Positions 10,601 to 18,902 of a stretch of 64,000 bases of DNA are shown here, piece after piece (position 1 is the first letter of the stretch; every line of letters starts with the position of its first letter). Position numbers and translations under genes: made by a program. Location of the stretch: assembly GCA_014859445.1 (NCBI GenBank), contig JACUUC010000013.1, positions 1-64,000 of the forward strand, given 5' to 3'. Under the pieces are notes generated by a model. The model worked only from the letters and a program-made list of their open reading frames with translations, did not search any database and was not told where the DNA came from. The DNA comes from Bacterioplanes sp. (GTDB lineage: Bacteria > Pseudomonadota > Gammaproteobacteria > Pseudomonadales > Oceanobacteraceae).

Positions 10601-11261
10601 ACTGGCCAAACATGGTTTAGACGCTGAATGGCAATGTGACCTCATGGCGTGGCTGCAGTGCGTGGTGCACACGCCATTGCCTTGTACTTTTCAGGGTGAG
10701 CCACAAACGCCACTGCGGCTTCATCAACTGACTCATGCTCAACGTGTGGACGAAATGGAATTTCTGTTGCCGATTACGTCGTTGCATGCCGATTCGATTA
10801 ACCGCTTACGTGCGGATTCGCGCTTACGCTTTGAGCCATTAAGCGGCTACTTGAAGGGATTTATCGATTTGGTTTTCTGCCACCAAGGGCGTTACTTTAT
10901 CGTGGATTACAAATCCAACCATCTGGGTGATGACGCCAGTGCCTATGAGCCTGCGTTGTTGGCGCAATCCATGTGCGAACATCAGTATGACCTGCAAGCG
11001 TGGATTTATTTGGTGGCGTTAGATCGTTTATTGGCGGCGCGTTTGCCCAGCTACCAGCCTGAGCAGCATTTAGGTGGGGTGTATTATTTGTATCTGCGTG
11101 GCATGGCCAGTGAGGTGGTACAAGGCGTCGAAGCCGTTATCACCGCTTCCAACGGTGTGTATTATCAACCGGTGGATGTCGCGGCGTTGGATCGTTGGCG
11201 TCGCTTGTTGGTGGTTGACGGTGAATGGTTGGCTCAGGTTTCCTCAGAGGCATCGTTATGA
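7617..11261 (+). CDS. recB: Exodeoxyribonuclease V beta subunit RecB
   Basis: RecB is the 3'-5' helicase and nuclease of RecBCD. The 1,214-residue protein has a UvrD-type Walker A at residues 18-26 (EASAGTGKT, K25), motif II around IDEFQDTDAIQYD, GDPKQAIYAFRGAD and VTIHKSKGLEYPIVFLPYLW. The C-terminal nuclease motif is intact: GFIDLVF with D1084 and VDYKSN with D1097 and K1099. All elements needed for unwinding and degradation are therefore present. It starts inside the recC stop and ends inside the recD start, each by an ATGA overlap. Confidence 0.96.
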   Translation: MNVLDINAFPLAGQSLIEASAGTGKTYTITGLYNRLMMAHNSPFPRLSCEQILVVTFTRAATEELRGRIRQRLLHSYEDSVRFQQQVPLHDAALQAQFDELTDQKMPLSDWLQANLAAMDNAAIFTIHGFCQRMLTQFAFDSGLVFEAELVLDAEHYLQQACADVWRQTVYPLTHAQARWVHSQYADPNAVLRWLRAWVARPDVQVIPARPPKTVDELWQRAQQQYEQLQRLASTMSVEEITDLVLNSGVAGRSYTKKHVPNWASILLEYCQGEAIRPLPKNIERFTPSMMQSALKDGKTLPQHALFDALQSFLDSLQPLPMALQHHWLADVRTRYFALLEQAGVLTSDDLLRLLQRALQSSQGEALAQRIRQLYPVAMIDEFQDTDAIQYDIFSRIYPPADVSRSANYGLYMIGDPKQAIYAFRGADIFTYIHARRILPAEQRFTLKTNWRSHSQLVKDVNRLFIDHPNPFLYQHDIDYVDVDAAGYADASALTVGGETIAPLQCWLDPEPMNKADAMPYVAQQTAERIQALLNGAGRLGGRDVNASDVAILVRNRQQAGWMRTALAKQGIGSVFLTHDSVFDSEQARDVLVLLMAASEPANERAVRTAIATRSHGFDVQTLQQLRDDERSWEVELANFHDYHRCWQQRGVMAMIMRWLGDRERAIQLRQQADGERCLTNMMHLGELLQTQSRRVRGMQALIRWLGERIYPAAGHDEQRKGEEAQLRLESDANLVTIVTIHKSKGLEYPIVFLPYLWTDASDVRSGSASSYCADGHGTVLDLTPDEQAKAQQQREVLAENVRLLYVALTRAQYACFMPIAAAIDGRSKKAYLASTALGYVLNIAEQPNWSALLDGHASCSIASWPNWTPSSLARSDRALAVLPEAALSTWQAQWHWRVSSYSQLIASSDDVGISDTLLNSEYTEGGLDWDAMQPESPVVTAANSASTTVAESTSLMPVAVNFPKGAIPGTCLHAILEDWDFNDLAALATICAQQLAKHGLDAEWQCDLMAWLQCVVHTPLPCTFQGEPQTPLRLHQLTHAQRVDEMEFLLPITSLHADSINRLRADSRLRFEPLSGYLKGFIDLVFCHQGRYFIVDYKSNHLGDDASAYEPALLAQSMCEHQYDLQAWIYLVALDRLLAARLPSYQPEQHLGGVYYLYLRGMASEVVQGVEAVITASNGVYYQPVDVAALDRWRRLLVVDGEWLAQVSSEASL

Positions 11262-13165
11262 ACGAGACTCTTCAGTATTGGTTATCGCAGGGATGGATTC
11301 GTCCGATTGATGCGCAGTTGGCTCAGCAATTAGAGCGTTATCGGGGTGATACGTCGATGTCTGATGGAGCCATTTCGATCACGCATGAATCGCTGTTGTG
11401 GGTGTTGCTCAGTCAGGCTTTGGCGCGGGGTCAGGTGTGTTTGCGATTGCGTGATGTGCGTGTGTCATTATTGGCGCCAGAGTGGCAGTCTATGTTCACT
11501 ATGCCATTGCCCAGTGCCGAACAATGGCTCGAACACGTGTCCGTCTTGCCTGTTGTGTGGGTGGTTGGGTCGGATCAACCCTGGTCGAGTGAGCCTTTGG
11601 TATTGGACCACGAACGTTTGTACCTTGCGCGCTATTATTGGTATGAACATGGTGTGTATGAGCAATTGAGTAAGCGCTTGAGGCAAGTCAGTGTGCCTGA
11701 GCCTGTTTTGTCATTGACTGATCTGTTCACACCACAGGCAGAAACGGATTGGCAAGCCATTGCCGCGGCCACAGCCTGCTTGCAATCCTTTACGGTGATT
11801 ACGGGCGGGCCAGGAACGGGTAAAACCACCACGGTTATTAAGTTGCTGAGTGCGTTATTGAGTCAGCAGCCGTCGATGTCCATTGCCTTAACCGCGCCAA
11901 CCGGTAAGGCGGCTGCGCGCATGACGGAATCGATACGATTAGGGAAGCAACGCGCAGCCATTGCCCATGCTGCGGCGATACCAGAACACAGTTTTACTCT
12001 GCATCGTTTGCTGGGCTGGCATCCGCAAGGATTTCGTTTTCACGCTGGGCATCGTTTGCCCTATGACTGCGTGATTGTTGATGAAGCCTCGATGATCGAT
12101 TTACCGATGATGCATCATTTGCTGCAAGCATTAGCGGATGATGCTCGCCTTGTTTTATTAGGGGATCAAGATCAGTTAGCGTCGGTGGAGGCTGGCAGTG
12201 TCTTTGCTGACATTTGCAATGCCGGGCAACGACATTATCCCAGTGTGCATTTTGCCGAGTATTTGCAAGCCATAACCGGCTATGATCCTCATCGCGATGT
12301 GGATCTCAGTGCACTTTCAGAGACACCAGTACCCATTCAAGATGCCGTTGCCCAATTACGAGTGTCTTATCGTTTTGCCGCGAACAGTGGTATCGGCCAG
12401 CTGGCTCGGGCGGTAAATCAAGGGGATGTGGTTAACAGCCACGCCTGCTGGAGCGCTTTTGAGGACATTGATTTTTTTGAACACGACAGTGCCCAGTCTG
12501 GTCAACAAGGACGATTGCCTCAATGGCAAACTCAGGTAATTGATGGCTATCGTGACTATTGCCAATGTGTGGCCACGGGTTCTGCCGAACAAGTACTCGA
12601 CGCCTTTCAGCACTTTCAGGTGCTGGTGGCCGTTCGCCAAGGTCCATTTGGTGTCGAGTCAATCAATGAGCAGATCGAACGCTTACTGCGCCAGCAAGGA
12701 CTGTTAAAGGGTGGGGGACTGTTTTATCCCGGCCGCGCCATTATGATTAGCGAAAACGACTATGATATGGGGCTGTTTAATGGCGATGTGGGTGTGGTGA
12801 TGGCAACGGAGGAAGGCTTGCGTGTGGCCTTTTTCCGCAGCGACGGTCAAGAGTCGAGTATCGGTCGGGTACGCTATGTGTTACCGAGTCGATTACCGGC
12901 TCATGAAGCCGCCTTTGCAATGACGGTACATAAGAGCCAAGGGTCGGAGTTTGAGCGCGTGTTGTTGTTGCTGCCGGAACAGCGGCAAGGTGTCATTACA
13001 CGCGAATTGATCTACACCGCCATTACTCGCGCGAAGCATGCGTTTGTGGTGATCAGTAGTCAGTCATGTTGGGACGATGGCTTACTCGCGCGCGTCGAAC
13101 GTGCCAGTGGTTTGCGTGACAAACTGTGGCGGCAACCTCATACAACCATCGGAGTATCGTCATGA
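11258..13165 (+). CDS. recD: Exodeoxyribonuclease V alpha subunit RecD
   Basis: RecD is the 5'-3' motor of RecBCD. The 635-residue protein carries GGPGTGKTTT (K189), APTGKAAARM, DEASMIDLPMM, LLGDQDQLASVEAG and the C-terminal AMTVHKSQGSEFERVLLLLP, the full SF1B helicase set. The start at 11258 is taken because it overlaps the recB stop by ATGA and has AGAGG seven bases upstream; an in-frame GTG at 11225 lies deeper in recB. The 3' end overlaps the next gene by four bases, which is unusual because recD normally closes the operon. Confidence 0.95.
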   Translation: MNETLQYWLSQGWIRPIDAQLAQQLERYRGDTSMSDGAISITHESLLWVLLSQALARGQVCLRLRDVRVSLLAPEWQSMFTMPLPSAEQWLEHVSVLPVVWVVGSDQPWSSEPLVLDHERLYLARYYWYEHGVYEQLSKRLRQVSVPEPVLSLTDLFTPQAETDWQAIAAATACLQSFTVITGGPGTGKTTTVIKLLSALLSQQPSMSIALTAPTGKAAARMTESIRLGKQRAAIAHAAAIPEHSFTLHRLLGWHPQGFRFHAGHRLPYDCVIVDEASMIDLPMMHHLLQALADDARLVLLGDQDQLASVEAGSVFADICNAGQRHYPSVHFAEYLQAITGYDPHRDVDLSALSETPVPIQDAVAQLRVSYRFAANSGIGQLARAVNQGDVVNSHACWSAFEDIDFFEHDSAQSGQQGRLPQWQTQVIDGYRDYCQCVATGSAEQVLDAFQHFQVLVAVRQGPFGVESINEQIERLLRQQGLLKGGGLFYPGRAIMISENDYDMGLFNGDVGVVMATEEGLRVAFFRSDGQESSIGRVRYVLPSRLPAHEAAFAMTVHKSQGSEFERVLLLLPEQRQGVITRELIYTAITRAKHAFVVISSQSCWDDGLLARVERASGLRDKLWRQPHTTIGVSS

Positions 13166-15492
13166 TGCGGAAGAAGAGTACGGCTGGAATGAATGGCCGA
13201 GAGCGACGTACTACAACGGGTTGGCTGCGTCGTGGTATGCGCCTATTGCTGTGGCTGTTGCTGCTGTTTTTGTTGCTGTTGGTGTTGGCCATTTTTGGGT
13301 TGCCACGTGTGGCGTTGTGGGCGGCGGCGTCTTGGTATGAGCGCCAGGGTGATGGCTATCAACTGCATGTGAGCGATTGGACGTTTCGTCCTTGGCGGGG
13401 AGAATTGGCTTTGCATGGGGTGTTGTTGCAGCATCCCAGTGATTCCTTGGTCGTCAATCAAACGCAACACTATCAACAAACTCAACTGAAGACGGTTGAC
13501 GTTTTGTTTGATGTTAACGCGTTACGTGACGGTCAGTATCGCGTCGTACGATTGCACATCAATGGCTTGGATGTCGCGTTGACACAACAGCAAAACACCA
13601 TGCAGATTGCGGGACTGACGCTGCGCATGCCGGACACGGCGAGTGAGCACGGTGACGGCTCGATAGCCGATTCCAACGCGGCTGATGGCCAGAATCCGCC
13701 TCTGGCACTGCGTATTGATGACCTCGATGTGGGTGCCATAGCGTTGCATTGGTATATCGATCACGCAGAACGCGAGGCTGATGCGCCTGCGTTGGCCATG
13801 TCTGGGTCTGTGATATTGGATCATTTGCGTTTACAACATCTGGATACAGGTGCATTTGAAACCGTTCCTCTGTCGTGGCAGTTCACGTTGCCGGCGTTTC
13901 AGGCAACACAGCCCATGGCGTTTGGACTACAGCAGCCACTGGTTTGGCAGTTCGATGGTGAATGGCAAGGTGGACTGATATCCCCCTTGCTGGAGGGGCG
14001 CTCTAGCCTTCAATCCTTTGAATTGAGTATGGCGGGGGCACCATCCTTGTCGTTCAGTCGATTCATACTCGATGACATCAGCCTGTCATTGACCGAACAG
14101 CGCGTTCGAGAGCTATCATTGTCGGATGTGCGCATTGCGGATGAACAGCAAACGTTACTGACACTGGCGCATTACCACTTGGATGACATTGTTTTGACTC
14201 AGTCATCGTTGTCGACGGGGTTGCACGGTTTTGCCGGTTTGCAAATCCATTTAGAGCGCTTGGCCGATGGTCATTGGCTCGGCATGCCGGTCGACGAGGG
14301 TTCAGAGCAGTCGCCAGCCGAGCTCAGTGCCATGCTGGATGATAAGGCGGATGATGCGATTCCATTAGCGGCCGTTGACGAAACCGTGGTCGATGACAAT
14401 CGTCAAGAGGATACGACTGACGTTATCGCTGTACCGGCAATGGAGGGCGCAGAATCTTCGGTTGTTCGTATGGCGGGCGTGACGCAGTTAAGCACGGATG
14501 GCCTGATTGTCTTCCGTGATGGTACTGTGCAGCCAGCGGTTGAAAAACAGATTCGTTTGCAGCAGCTGCAAGTCGAGAGCCTTCATTTTGATGGTGACTC
14601 GTTGCAGTTACTACGTCCATTGGTATGGCATGCGCAGTTGACCCTCGATGACTATAGTCGAATCGAGTGGGATGGCACACTCGCTGCGCTGGAGGCCGAT
14701 GCGGATGTCTCCATGACGTTGGTGGTGCGGCAGTTGGATTTGGTGTCGTTGAATGCGTACATCACGCCAATAACGGGCTACCGATTACAGCGCGGGTTGT
14801 TGGATGTGGACTTAGAGGTGGCGGTTAACCGTGGCATGCTCAGTGGCGAATTGGCTTTGCGGTTGCGTAATTCTCGCTTTGAGCCTGTTGATGAGGGTGC
14901 TATACGTCGTTTGAGTCAGCAAATAGCCATGCCTGTGGAAACGGCATTGTCACTGTTACGTGATGACGATAACGTGGTGCGATTAACCATACCGCTCAGT
15001 GGCTCCGTGCATGATCCTGATATGGGTTTTGGCGACTTGACTCGACAGTTGAGTCGCTTAGCGGTGCAGTCGGCCGCAGGATTTTATTTGCGTCAGAGTT
15101 TGCAGCCCTACAGTGCGTTGGTCAGTTTGGCGTCGTATGCCGGTTCGGAGCTCTTGGCGATTCGTTTGCAGGCGATTGCGTTCACATCCTTAAGTGCCGA
15201 ATTGGATGTCGATGCGCAGGCGTATTTAACCAAGGTGGCTGATATCATGCATGGTAAACCCAATTTGCAATTGCGTGTTTGTCCGTTTGTCAGTCGCGAA
15301 GAAGTGGCGTTGCTGGCTGCCATGACCGATGACGATGCCATGACTTGGCAAGCTTTGGCGCAACAACGCGGACGTATCATTCGGCAATTTTTAGCCCCAT
15401 TGCAAGATCGTGATGAGCGTCCGTTGTTTGAGCGGATCAGTATTTGCGTTCCTCAGCAAGGTCATCGTGCCGAAGTTGTGATGGGTTTTTAA
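13162..15492 (+). CDS. DUF748/AsmA-like membrane-anchored protein
   Basis: A 776-residue protein with a basic N-terminus, one strong membrane segment at about residues 25-55 and a long outside part. It resembles DUF748/AsmA-like envelope proteins: an N-terminal LHVSDWTFRPWRGELALHGV, a central acidic linker with repeated Asp/Glu (about 390-430), then LQVESLHF, LRLRNSRFEPVDEG and a C-terminal LRVCPFVSREEVALL region. AsmA-type proteins are thought to shape or transport envelope lipids; a function here is inference. It begins inside the recD stop (ATGA), with GGAG seven bases before the start, so its translation is coupled to recD. Confidence 0.75.
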   Translation: MMRKKSTAGMNGRERRTTTGWLRRGMRLLLWLLLLFLLLLVLAIFGLPRVALWAAASWYERQGDGYQLHVSDWTFRPWRGELALHGVLLQHPSDSLVVNQTQHYQQTQLKTVDVLFDVNALRDGQYRVVRLHINGLDVALTQQQNTMQIAGLTLRMPDTASEHGDGSIADSNAADGQNPPLALRIDDLDVGAIALHWYIDHAEREADAPALAMSGSVILDHLRLQHLDTGAFETVPLSWQFTLPAFQATQPMAFGLQQPLVWQFDGEWQGGLISPLLEGRSSLQSFELSMAGAPSLSFSRFILDDISLSLTEQRVRELSLSDVRIADEQQTLLTLAHYHLDDIVLTQSSLSTGLHGFAGLQIHLERLADGHWLGMPVDEGSEQSPAELSAMLDDKADDAIPLAAVDETVVDDNRQEDTTDVIAVPAMEGAESSVVRMAGVTQLSTDGLIVFRDGTVQPAVEKQIRLQQLQVESLHFDGDSLQLLRPLVWHAQLTLDDYSRIEWDGTLAALEADADVSMTLVVRQLDLVSLNAYITPITGYRLQRGLLDVDLEVAVNRGMLSGELALRLRNSRFEPVDEGAIRRLSQQIAMPVETALSLLRDDDNVVRLTIPLSGSVHDPDMGFGDLTRQLSRLAVQSAAGFYLRQSLQPYSALVSLASYAGSELLAIRLQAIAFTSLSAELDVDAQAYLTKVADIMHGKPNLQLRVCPFVSREEVALLAAMTDDDAMTWQALAQQRGRIIRQFLAPLQDRDERPLFERISICVPQQGHRAEVVMGF

Positions 15493-15532
15493 CCAAATTT
15501 TTATGGCGTGCCACTACTCGGCAAGGATCATC

Positions 15533-15928
15533 ATGAGTTATTCATTAAGTAATAAAGATCGCGATCTCAGTTTGAAGTTATCCGATCAGCAGCGTTATCA
15601 GTTATTTGTTAACAAAGTCGCCGAATACGGTGAAATTTGGAGTTTGGCCAATAACGAGGGCTGGGTAACGGTGCGCGGTGAGGAGGACGAAAATTGTTTA
15701 CCAATATGGCCCCATGCGGCCTATGCCGAGCAGTGGATTAACGGGGAGTGGGCCGATTGCTCGCCCAAAATGGTGGATTTAAACACCTGGTTAACGCGTT
15801 GGACTCCTGGCTTAGAGCAGGATGAAACCTTGTTGGTGGTGTTGCCTAACTTGAAGGAGCAAGCGCTCTTGGTTGAACCGTCGTTGTTGGATGACGATTT
15901 GCGCGCGGCTCTCGCAGAACGTGAGTAA
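15533..15928 (+). CDS. DUF2750-family protein
   Basis: A 131-residue soluble protein resembling the DUF2750 family: LSDQQRYQLFVNKVAEYGEIW, WVTVRGEEDENCLPIWPHAAYA and a C-terminal LLVEPSLLDDDL. Its function is unknown. An in-frame ATG at 15503 gives ten extra residues, but the ATG at 15533 has AAGGA at 15523-15527, five bases upstream, and is preferred. It lies 40 bases after the DUF748 gene. Confidence 0.75.
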   Translation: MSYSLSNKDRDLSLKLSDQQRYQLFVNKVAEYGEIWSLANNEGWVTVRGEEDENCLPIWPHAAYAEQWINGEWADCSPKMVDLNTWLTRWTPGLEQDETLLVVLPNLKEQALLVEPSLLDDDLRAALAERE

Positions 15929-15942
15929 CGAAACAATGGTAC

Positions 15943-15969
15943 TTGGCAACTGTATAGCTTTTGTATAAT
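15943..15969 (+). promoter_or_regulatory. Candidate sigma-70 promoter of the glutathione peroxidase gene
   Basis: TTGGCA (15943-15948) and a perfect TATAAT (15964-15969) are separated by 15 bases, shorter than the ideal 17. The -10 lies 27 bases before the gene start, which has AGGAG at 15984-15988. Assigned by sequence only. Confidence 0.5.
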
Positions 15970-15996
15970 GTGTTTGTTTTAACAGGAGAAGCTCGC

Positions 15997-16569
15997 ATGT
16001 TGGCAAAACGTCGTTATTCTTGGCTGCTGAGTGCATTCGCTGTGCTGACTGTGTTCAGCCAAGCGGTTAAGGCGCAGGCTGAGACAGATGAGACCGCGTG
16101 GCAGTGTCCGCCCATTTTTCAACACCAAATGCGTCAATTGCATAGCAGTCAGGTATTGGATTTGTGCGAGGTGGTGGCTGGTCGTCCCGTATTGCTTGTG
16201 AATACGGCAAGTCATTGCGGTTTTACTAAGCAGTTTGCGGATTTAGAGGCGATTCACCAGCGCTACAAAGATCGTGGTTTGGTGGTATTGGGGGTGTCGT
16301 CGGACTCGTTTAACCAAGAAGCGGATGATGAGGCGGCGGCGGCGGATGTCTGTTTCCGCAATTTTGGGGTGTCCTTCACTATGCTGGCAACCGTACCTGT
16401 ACGTGGTGATGAGGCACATCCTTTGTTCCAAGAAGTGGCGCGTCAAGATGTCGCACCGAAATGGAATTTCTATAAATACCAGATTGATCATTCGGGTAAG
16501 GTAGTTGCTTCTAATTCCAGCATGCGTTTACCCAGTGACCGTGCCTTGGAAGCGTTGTTGGCACGTTAA
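15997..16569 (+). CDS. Exported glutathione peroxidase-family protein
   Basis: A 190-residue thiol peroxidase of the glutathione peroxidase family. Residues 1-28 form a signal peptide (MLAKRRYSWLLSAFAVLTVF, then SQAVKAQA), so it should act in the periplasm. The catalytic region is VNTASHCGFTKQF with peroxidatic Cys74 rather than selenocysteine, followed by VLGVSSDSFNQE and the WNFYKY motif. Periplasmic members usually use glutathione or thioredoxin-like donors; the donor here is unknown. The start has AGGAG eight bases upstream; a longer frame from 15961 begins within the -10 box. A terminator follows directly. Confidence 0.88.
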   Translation: MLAKRRYSWLLSAFAVLTVFSQAVKAQAETDETAWQCPPIFQHQMRQLHSSQVLDLCEVVAGRPVLLVNTASHCGFTKQFADLEAIHQRYKDRGLVVLGVSSDSFNQEADDEAAAADVCFRNFGVSFTMLATVPVRGDEAHPLFQEVARQDVAPKWNFYKYQIDHSGKVVASNSSMRLPSDRALEALLAR

Positions 16570-16601
16570 CGACGCTGATTTTCATGACTGACACCGACGA
16601 A

Positions 16602-16636
16602 AACCTCACCGCATTGTGTGCGCTGAGGTTTTTTTA
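16602..16636 (+). terminator. Intrinsic terminator after the peroxidase gene
   Basis: AACCTCACCGCA and TGCGCTGAGGTT form a 12-bp stem with one mismatch, followed by a run of Ts. It stands between two convergent genes, so it probably also stops transcription of the glutathione S-transferase gene from the other side, although the T-run on that strand is shorter. Confidence 0.85.
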
Positions 16637-16641
16637 TTGGG

Positions 16642-17310
16642 TTATGCGTAGGCGTAATCGGCTCCGGCTTTGAGTGCTTGTTGATAGCCAGAGCGAGCAT
16701 GGATACGCTCGACGTACTGTTTGATATTGGGATGTGCTTGAGCGATATCCGGCTTTTTCATCAAGGCTTCTAAGGGAAAACTCATAATAATGTCGGCGCC
16801 ACTCAGTGATTCCCCGACAAACCAGGTTTTACCTTGTAAATGCTGTTCGATCATCGCCAAATGTGCACTGACATTGGGGCTGATGTAACTGCTCAATACT
16901 TGATTGGCGATGGCTTTGGCGATAGGGCGTATAAAGAACGGCATGGGGGCTGTTTTGATTTTGTCGAAAATCAAACTCATGACCAAGAACGGCATTAGGG
17001 AACCTTCCCCATAGTGTAGCCAGTATTGGATCTGTTCTTGTTGTTCTGGATCGGTGATGACTGGCATCGTTTCTTGGCCATACTGTTTGATTAAATAATC
17101 AATGATCATGGCGGACTCTGCGATCACTTTGTCACCATCAGTCAATACCGGTGATTTTCCCAGTGGATGGATGGCTTTTAAACTGCTCGGAGCCAAATTC
17201 GTTTTTGGATCGCGTAAGTGTATTTGCAGTTGATAATCCACACCCAGTTCGGTCAGTAACCACAAAATACGTTGCGAACGGGAGTTGTCTAAATAGTGGA
17301 GAGTGAGCAT
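16642..17310 (-). CDS. Glutathione S-transferase family protein
   Basis: A 222-residue two-domain glutathione S-transferase. The thioredoxin-like N-terminal domain is visible in LHYLDNSRSQRILWLLTELG and HPLGKSPVLTDGDKVIAESAMI (the cis-Pro and glutathione-binding Glu-Ser). The helical C-terminal domain includes GESLSGADIIMSFPLEAL. Substrate is not predictable. The start at 17310 (MLTLHYL) has GAGG a few bases upstream and fits the family; longer in-frame starts at 17325 and 17361 add residues without similarity. Confidence 0.9.
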   Translation of the reverse strand: MLTLHYLDNSRSQRILWLLTELGVDYQLQIHLRDPKTNLAPSSLKAIHPLGKSPVLTDGDKVIAESAMIIDYLIKQYGQETMPVITDPEQQEQIQYWLHYGEGSLMPFLVMSLIFDKIKTAPMPFFIRPIAKAIANQVLSSYISPNVSAHLAMIEQHLQGKTWFVGESLSGADIIMSFPLEALMKKPDIAQAHPNIKQYVERIHARSGYQQALKAGADYAYA

Positions 17311-17480
17311 ATAGGCCTCATGCATCGATTCTGGGGAGTGTTGAGTTAGCATGTTAGTCAAGTGTGATTCCGCTCGGTAGAGGGAAATGAGTCATGATCG
17401 GGTAGGGTACGCCAAGATGCGTGCTAATAACGGCATTACTGCGTAAAATGCGCAAAACTAAATGAGAGAGTGATCCTGCT

Positions 17481-17711
17481 ATGGAACGAGTTGAACGCGA
17501 TTTTTATGCCCGTGACGTCGAAGACCAAGACGCATTTTTAACGCAAACGTGGTGTAACAACTGCATGGAAGCCGATTTGGGCATGGTTGAACCTGTCGAG
17601 TATTCGATTGATGGGGTGGTGTTTGTAGATGGTAAATGCGCCAAGTGCGGCGAACTGGTTACCACCGAAATTGCCGATGAAGACACCGACGGTGAGTGGG
17701 ACGACGAGTAA
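17481..17711 (+). CDS. Small acidic double-CxxC protein
   Basis: A 76-residue very acidic protein with CNNC at residues 25-28 and CAKC at 53-56, spaced as in a zinc ribbon, and an Asp/Glu-rich tail (EIADEDTDGEWDDE). I recognise no named family. The two CxxC knuckles suggest a structural zinc. A purine-rich GAGAGAG lies upstream. It is followed 18 bases later by the REP cluster. Confidence 0.75.
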   Translation: MERVERDFYARDVEDQDAFLTQTWCNNCMEADLGMVEPVEYSIDGVVFVDGKCAKCGELVTTEIADEDTDGEWDDE

Positions 17712-17729
17712 CCCATTGATGTGTGTTGG

Positions 17730-17810
17730 TCATGCCTCCGACAGCGGTGTTTTGGGTTGAGCGTTTGGCCTGCCTTGCGGCAGGGTTCGCGGGCATGGCC
17801 CGCTCCTACA
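17730..17810 (+). repeat. REP-like doublet (copy 2, left end truncated)
   Basis: Same element as 17824-17917 but the left hairpin is eroded (CATGCCTCCGACAGCGG). The right hairpin, CGGGCATGGCCCG followed by CTCCTACA, is intact. It lies in the same orientation as the two copies that follow. Confidence 0.85.
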
Positions 17811-17823
17811 TGGATGGTGGTTT

Positions 17824-17917
17824 TGTAGGAGGGGGCCATGCCCCCGACAGCGGTGTTTTATGTTGAGGGGTTTGGCCTGCCTTGCGTCAGGGTTCGCGGG
17901 CATGGCCCGCTCCTACA
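17824..17917 (+). repeat. REP-like doublet (copy 3)
   Basis: A complete 94-bp copy. Ends TGTAGGAG and CTCCTACA are perfect inverted repeats. Internal hairpins are GGGGGCCATGCCCCC on the left and CGGGCATGGCCCG on the right. It is separated from copy 2 by 13 bases and from copy 4 by 16 bases, both based on TGGATGGTG. Confidence 0.9.
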
Positions 17918-17933
17918 TGGATGGTGATGGTTT

Positions 17934-18027
17934 TGTAGGAGGGGGCCATGCCCCCGACAGCGGTGTTTTGGGTTGAGGGGTTTGGCCTGCCTTGCGGCAG
18001 GGTTCGCGGGCATGGCCCGCTCCTACA
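17934..18027 (+). repeat. REP-like doublet (copy 4)
   Basis: A 94-bp copy almost identical to copy 3. Its right end abuts the stop codon of the ABC transporter ATPase gene on the other strand (18028-18030), a usual location for REPs between convergent or after terminal genes. No REP-associated transposase (RAYT) gene is present in the window. Confidence 0.9.
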
Positions 18028-18885
18028 TTAGCTGGCCTCTGCGGTTTTTTCTTCGGTTGTTTGTTCGGTTTTTTTGCTGCTGGTGATGGGTTTTACTTTG
18101 CTGTGTTTTTCGTACAGGAAGCGCAGTACTTCGCCGCGGTAGTGGTTGTATTTTTCGTCGTTGGCGAGTTCGATGCGACTACGCGGCCGTGGTAGGTCGA
18201 TGTCGAGAATTTCGCCGATGGTGGCTTTGGGGCCATTGGTCATCATGACGATTTTGTCGGAGAGCAGGACGGCTTCGTCGACGTCGTGGGTGATCATGAG
18301 AACGGTGTTGTTGAGGTCGGCTTGTATGCGCATGACTTCGTCTTGTAGGTGCGCGCGGGTTAGGGCGTCAAGAGCACCGAAGGGTTCATCCAGTAGTAGT
18401 AATTTGGGTTCCATTGCCAGTGCTCGGGCAATACCGACTCGTTGTTTCATCCCCCCAGAAATTTCTCCCGGACGGCGTTCGATGGCATGTGACATGCCAA
18501 CGAGGTTGAGGTTGTGCAGTATCCATTCATGGCGTTCTTTGCGGTTTTTGTGTTTGCACACTTTGTTGACCGCAAGGGCGACGTTTTCGTATACGGTCAG
18601 CCAGGGCAGCAGTGAGTGGTTTTGGAACACCATGCTGCGGTCTGGGCCGGGAGCGTTGACTTCTTTGCCATCGAGGATGACGTAGCCATCGGTGGCGGTC
18701 GTGAGCCCTGCGACGATGTTGAGCAGCGTCGATTTACCACAGCCTGAGTGGCCAATGATGGAGATGTATTCACCGCGTTTGACGTTGAGATTGACGTCGG
18801 CGAGTACTTGGTTGCTGACGTTGTCACGGGTGAATATTTTGTTGATGTTCTGTACTTGTAAGTAACGATCTTGTGTTGTGGTCAT
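18028..18885 (-). CDS. nrtD: Nitrate-type ABC transporter ATP-binding protein
   Basis: A 285-residue ABC ATPase energising uptake by the two upstream genes. Walker A is GHSGCGKST, the signature is ISGGMKQRVGIARALAMEPK, Walker B is LLLLDEPFGALD, and the switch His is in MITHDVDEAVLL. Sequence context NVNLNVKRGEYISIIG-like and PGPDRSMVFQNHSLLPWLTV is typical of NrtC/NrtD/TauB-type ATPases. The start at 18885 (MTTTQDRYLQ) has AGGAGA seven bases upstream; a longer open frame reads back through the permease gene and is not real. The Lys/Glu-rich C-terminal tail is unrelated to the core fold. Confidence 0.9.
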   Translation of the reverse strand: MTTTQDRYLQVQNINKIFTRDNVSNQVLADVNLNVKRGEYISIIGHSGCGKSTLLNIVAGLTTATDGYVILDGKEVNAPGPDRSMVFQNHSLLPWLTVYENVALAVNKVCKHKNRKERHEWILHNLNLVGMSHAIERRPGEISGGMKQRVGIARALAMEPKLLLLDEPFGALDALTRAHLQDEVMRIQADLNNTVLMITHDVDEAVLLSDKIVMMTNGPKATIGEILDIDLPRPRSRIELANDEKYNHYRGEVLRFLYEKHSKVKPITSSKKTEQTTEEKTAEAS

Positions 18886-18902
18886 GATACGTCTCCTAAG
18901 AA

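Noticed and set aside
17730..18027. Possible CRISPR array or small gene in the repeat cluster
   Set aside because: The repeats are about 94 bp, palindromic, and separated by near-identical 13-16 base spacers; short frames across them are by-products of the palindromes.
18146..18685. 179-codon frame opposite the transporter ATPase gene
   Set aside because: The opposite strand encodes all ABC ATPase motifs; this frame is Ser/Arg-rich shadow sequence.
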